A DNA stretch of 64,000 bases from positions 5,704,001 through 5,768,000 of the forward strand of contig NZ_CP025394.1 of NCBI RefSeq assembly GCF_002943525.1. The letters are read 5' to 3'. Below are positions 61,940 through 64,000 of the stretch, piece by piece. Position numbers and translations under genes: made by a program. The stretch comes from Kitasatospora sp. MMS16-BH015. GTDB lineage: Bacteria; Actinomycetota; Actinomycetes; Streptomycetales; Streptomycetaceae. The notes under the pieces were generated by a model, which was not told where the DNA came from, did not search any database, and saw only the letters and a program-made list of their open reading frames with translations. Within the stretch, counting starts at the first letter, position 1. Each line of letters opens with the position of its first letter.

Positions 61940-62290
61940 ATGGCGAAGACCAGGATAAGCATCACTCTCGACGCCGATCACGCCGACCACATCCGAGCCC
62001 ATGCCGAACGTGCCGGGATGGATGTCTCGGCCTATTTCGCCAACGCTGCGACGCGGCAGATGGCTGAAGTGGAGGCGGCGGAAGCCCAGTTCGCCCGGAT
62101 CGACGCGATGATCGCCGCGGCCGAGGCAGAGGCCGTCTCGTTCCCGGCGTCGGCGGAGAGCGCCGACGAGGAGCTGACCGAGGAGGAGCGGCGCGAGGTG
62201 GACGAGGCGATGGGGCTCGTCTACGGCAAGAACGGCGCGGCCGGCCGCACAGGGAGCGCGGTGTGCCGGTGTACGACATCGGGATGCTGA
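61940..62290 (+). CDS. RHH-type antitoxin of a broken toxin-antitoxin pair
   Basis: A 116-residue protein. MAKTRISITLDADHADHIRA is a ribbon-helix-helix start, followed by DVSAYFANAATRQMAEVEAA and an acidic tail (EELTEEERREVDEAMG). Upstream, CGTCATACG is repeated (61915-61930) next to GGTATGG, a probable operator/promoter. The last nine codons overlap the PIN toxin start at 62263. Its family differs from the VapB copy 2.2 kb away. Confidence 0.72.
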   Translation: MAKTRISITLDADHADHIRAHAERAGMDVSAYFANAATRQMAEVEAAEAQFARIDAMIAAAEAEAVSFPASAESADEELTEEERREVDEAMGLVYGKNGAAGRTGSAVCRCTTSGC

Positions 62291-62400
62291 TCGCGCTGGC
62301 GGACCGGAAGGCCAAGGCGGTCGGTCTGCATGCCTGGTCCGAGGGGGTGCCGCATCGCGCGATCGTGCTCGGGCTGGTCTGGCGGCCCACCCGCGTCGGG
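62263..62400 (+). pseudogene. Truncated PIN toxin
   Basis: From a GTG at 62263 the frame reads VPVYDIGMLIALADRKAKAV and GLHAWSEGVPHRAIVLG, the first third of a PIN domain with its first Asp. Beyond about residue 45 the similarity stops, other frames take over, and the open frame runs into the tRNA gene and its terminator. The metal-binding centre and C-terminus are gone. Confidence 0.6.
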
Positions 62401-62503
62401 CACGTACCTGATGGCGTGGGACGCCCAGGGCGTTCATGTGGTCTGGGATCTGGCACGGGAGTGGCACGGAGGGGCAGGGGGCGACGGCCTCCGGGAACGA
62501 CGA

Positions 62504-62542
62504 AGGCCCAGATCTTGCGGAGTGTTCCGCTGATCTGGGCCT
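62504..62542 (-). terminator. Terminator after tRNA-Arg
   Basis: Arms AGGCCCAGATC (62504-62514) and GATCTGGGCCT (62532-62542) are perfectly complementary. It lies 20 bases past the tRNA 3' end on the minus strand. Confidence 0.82.
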
Positions 62543-62561
62543 GTCTGCACTTCTTGCGAAG

Positions 62562-62633
62562 TGCCCCCGGCAGGATTCGAACCTGCGCACCCGCCTCCGG
62601 AGGGCGGTGCTCTATCCCCTGAGCTACGGGGGC
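62562..62633 (-). tRNA. tRNA-Arg (anticodon CCG)
   Basis: A 72-nt cloverleaf: acceptor GCCCCCG/CGGGGGC, D arm GCTC/GAGC, anticodon arm CCGCC-CTCCGGA-GGCGG giving CCG, T arm GCAGG-TTCGAAT-CCTGC, discriminator A; CCA is not encoded. It reads CGG arginine codons. Its 3' end faces the toxin-antitoxin patch. Confidence 0.96.
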
Positions 62634-62792
62634 CTGCGTTGTCGTCGTCCGATCTTGCTGGGCGACGTAGAGAACATTAGCAGGCCGACGCGGTGGTCCG
62701 TGCACGGGTTTCGGGTGGGTGGGGGAGGAGGGTGGGGAGGAGTGTCGGGAAAGGGCGGACGGGTGGGCGGGGGAGTGGCTACCCTCGGTGAT

Positions 62793-63278
62793 GTGTCCGG
62801 TGCGTTCGGGCGGGTCCTCGTGGTGGACGACAGCGAGGTGATCCGCCAACTGATCAGGGTCAACCTGGAGCTGGAAGGGTTCCAGGTGGTGACGGCTGCC
62901 GACGGGGCGGAGTGCCTGGAGGTGGTGCGGCGGGTGCGGCCCGACGTGGTGACGCTGGACGTGGTGATGCCCCGGTTGGACGGGTTGCGGACGGCGGCCC
63001 GGTTGCGGGCCGTGCCCGAGACCGCGCGGCTGCCGATCGCGATAGTGAGCGCCTGCACGCCGGCCGATCTGGACCGGGGCGCCTCGGTCGGAGTGGACGG
63101 GTACCTGGCGAAGCCGTTCGACCCCGCCGATCTGGTGGCGCTGGTGCACCGGCTGATGGCGCTGCGTGACCGGGCGGAGGGCGCCCGGGAGGGTTATGCG
63201 TACGGGTTCGGCGACGGAGCGGCCGGGTTTCGCTCACGGCGAACAGGCGGCAACGGCCCCGGCGGGGCGTACAGCTGA
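62793..63278 (+). CDS. CheY-like single-domain response regulator
   Basis: A 161-residue receiver protein. RVLVVDDSEVIRQLIRVNLE gives the acidic pair, VVTLDVVMPRLDGLRTAARL the phospho-Asp, and GYLAKPFDPADLVAL the Lys. The C-terminal 40 residues are Gly/Arg-rich with no output domain. The start is uncertain: GTG at 62793 begins just before the domain, while GTGs at 62775 and 62742 are in frame. It has no kinase beside it and precedes argS by 79 bp. Confidence 0.85.
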   Translation: MSGAFGRVLVVDDSEVIRQLIRVNLELEGFQVVTAADGAECLEVVRRVRPDVVTLDVVMPRLDGLRTAARLRAVPETARLPIAIVSACTPADLDRGASVGVDGYLAKPFDPADLVALVHRLMALRDRAEGAREGYAYGFGDGAAGFRSRRTGGNGPGGAYS

Positions 63279-63357
63279 CGCCCGCGGCGGCGGGAACCGC
63301 GTCTCAACGGGTAAACCGGGTGCGGCCCCGGCGGCGCTCTCCCCTACGCTTGGCGTC

Positions 63358-64000
63358 GTGACACCCGCAGAGCTTTCCCAGGCAGTCCAAACCGCAGTGA
63401 GCGCCGCCGTCGAGGCGGGCGAGCTGACCGTCGCCGTGCCCGAGCAGGTGACCGTCGAGCGGCCGAAGAACAGGGACCACGGCGACTACGCGACCAACGT
63501 GGCCCTCCAGCTCGCGAAGCCGGCCGGCATGCCGCCGCGAGCCGTGGCCGAGCTGGTGGCGAGCCGACTGCGAGAGCTGCCCGAGGTCGACGCGGTGGAC
63601 ATCGCGGGCCCGGGCTTCCTGAACATCACCCTGGACGCGGCGACGCTCGGCGCCCAGGCCCGGAAGATCGTCGAGGCGGGCGCCGAGTACGGCCGCAACA
63701 GCGCGCTCGAGGGTCTGAAGATCAACCTGGAGTTCGTCTCCGCCAACCCCACCGGTCCGATCCACATCGGCGGCGTCCGCTGGGCCGCCGTCGGCGACTC
63801 GCTGGCCCGGGTGCTCAAGGCGAGCGGCGCCGAGGTGTCGACCGAGTACTACCTCAACGACGCCGGCGTGCAGATCAGCAAGTTCGCCGCCTCGCTCCAG
63901 GCCGCCGCCAACGGCAAGCCGGTGCCCGCCGACGGCTACGTGGGCGAGTACATCGTCGACATCGCCAAGGCGATCACCGAGGCCGTACCCGGCGTGCTCG
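63358..64000 (+). CDS. argS: Arginyl-tRNA synthetase (3' end outside window)
   Basis: The first 214 codons of a class I arginyl-tRNA synthetase. It begins with the Add1 domain (VTPAELSQAVQTAVSAAVEA, ERPKNRDHGDYATNVALQLA), then NLEFVSANPTGPIHIGGVRW, where HIGG takes the place of HIGH. It charges tRNA-Arg with arginine. The GTG at 63358 has no ribosome site in front and is preceded by TACGCT, so the message is probably leaderless. A tRNA-Arg gene lies 725 bp upstream on the other strand. Confidence 0.95.
   Translation, partial: MTPAELSQAVQTAVSAAVEAGELTVAVPEQVTVERPKNRDHGDYATNVALQLAKPAGMPPRAVAELVASRLRELPEVDAVDIAGPGFLNITLDAATLGAQARKIVEAGAEYGRNSALEGLKINLEFVSANPTGPIHIGGVRWAAVGDSLARVLKASGAEVSTEYYLNDAGVQISKFAASLQAAANGKPVPADGYVGEYIVDIAKAITEAVPGVL

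Noticed and set aside
62330..62622. Open frames running through the tRNA-Arg terminator and gene
   Set aside because: The tRNA fold and terminator are unambiguous; these frames are run-on readings of the broken toxin region.

Overview
The window is high-GC actinobacterial DNA with strong third-position G/C bias, frequent GTG starts and 4-bp GTGA overlaps between co-transcribed genes. The gene content (dasR-dasABC-dasD, a WhiB-like protein, a SigB-type sigma factor with its anti-sigma kinase, Ni superoxide dismutase with its peptidase, a fused 2-oxoglutarate decarboxylase/dehydrogenase, HspR-box lon, a PHO-box pit gene) points to the Streptomycetaceae, Streptomyces or Kitasatospora. Much of the order resembles the das/wblE/sigH/sodN/maeB/kgd/lon region of the S. 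coelicolor chromosome as I remember it; no search was run.

Layout. 1-1.45 kb: end of a DUF3311/monocarboxylate symporter operon. 1.6-12.3 kb: an amino-sugar region with dasR, dasABC and dasD, a second dasA-like binding protein, a SIS-domain aminosugar-phosphate enzyme and a PdtaS-like sensor kinase; DasR boxes (dre) precede dasA, the dasA paralogue and, apparently, the kinase. 12.6-24.5 kb: wblE, a lipid kinase, an IS30 element inserted in a palindromic repeat, a sigma/anti-sigma pair, sodN/sodX, and a polar amino-acid ABC transporter with two binding proteins. 25.1-36 kb: malic enzyme, an MDR oxidoreductase, a PadR/DUF4097 operon, DUF6104, kgd and a two-component system. 36.2-47.3 kb: rhomboid-like protein, lon, GtrA, a MarR-controlled transporter pair, PiT phosphate transport and a secreted NlpC/P60 protein. 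47.3-59.1 kb: an FdhF/YdeP-like oxidoreductase, Ser/Thr kinase, FAH-family enzyme, TetR, DUF885 peptidase, DHA2 exporter, PfkB kinase and a secreted trypsin-like protease. 59.1-62.6 kb: a small accessory patch at the 3' side of a tRNA-Arg gene, holding a VapBC module, a lone MazF-like toxin, a TTA-containing zinc-ribbon gene, a decayed PP2C-like gene and an antitoxin beside a truncated PIN toxin. 62.7-64 kb: a CheY-like regulator and the start of argS.

How the parts work together. DasR, DasABC and DasD form the chitobiose/GlcNAc uptake and cleavage route, with the ATPase (MsiK in relatives) encoded elsewhere. The SIS enzyme probably feeds the resulting aminosugar phosphates into metabolism. 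Stress and nutrient switches are visible as DNA sites: a HAIR-like box at lon, a PHO box at pit, palindromic MarR-type boxes at the exporter and twin palindromes at the PadR operon. A family of long palindromes built from the same G/C-rich arms (CAGGGGCGCGGGGAACTG and its complement) recurs at gene ends; two copies carry a second, nested palindrome.
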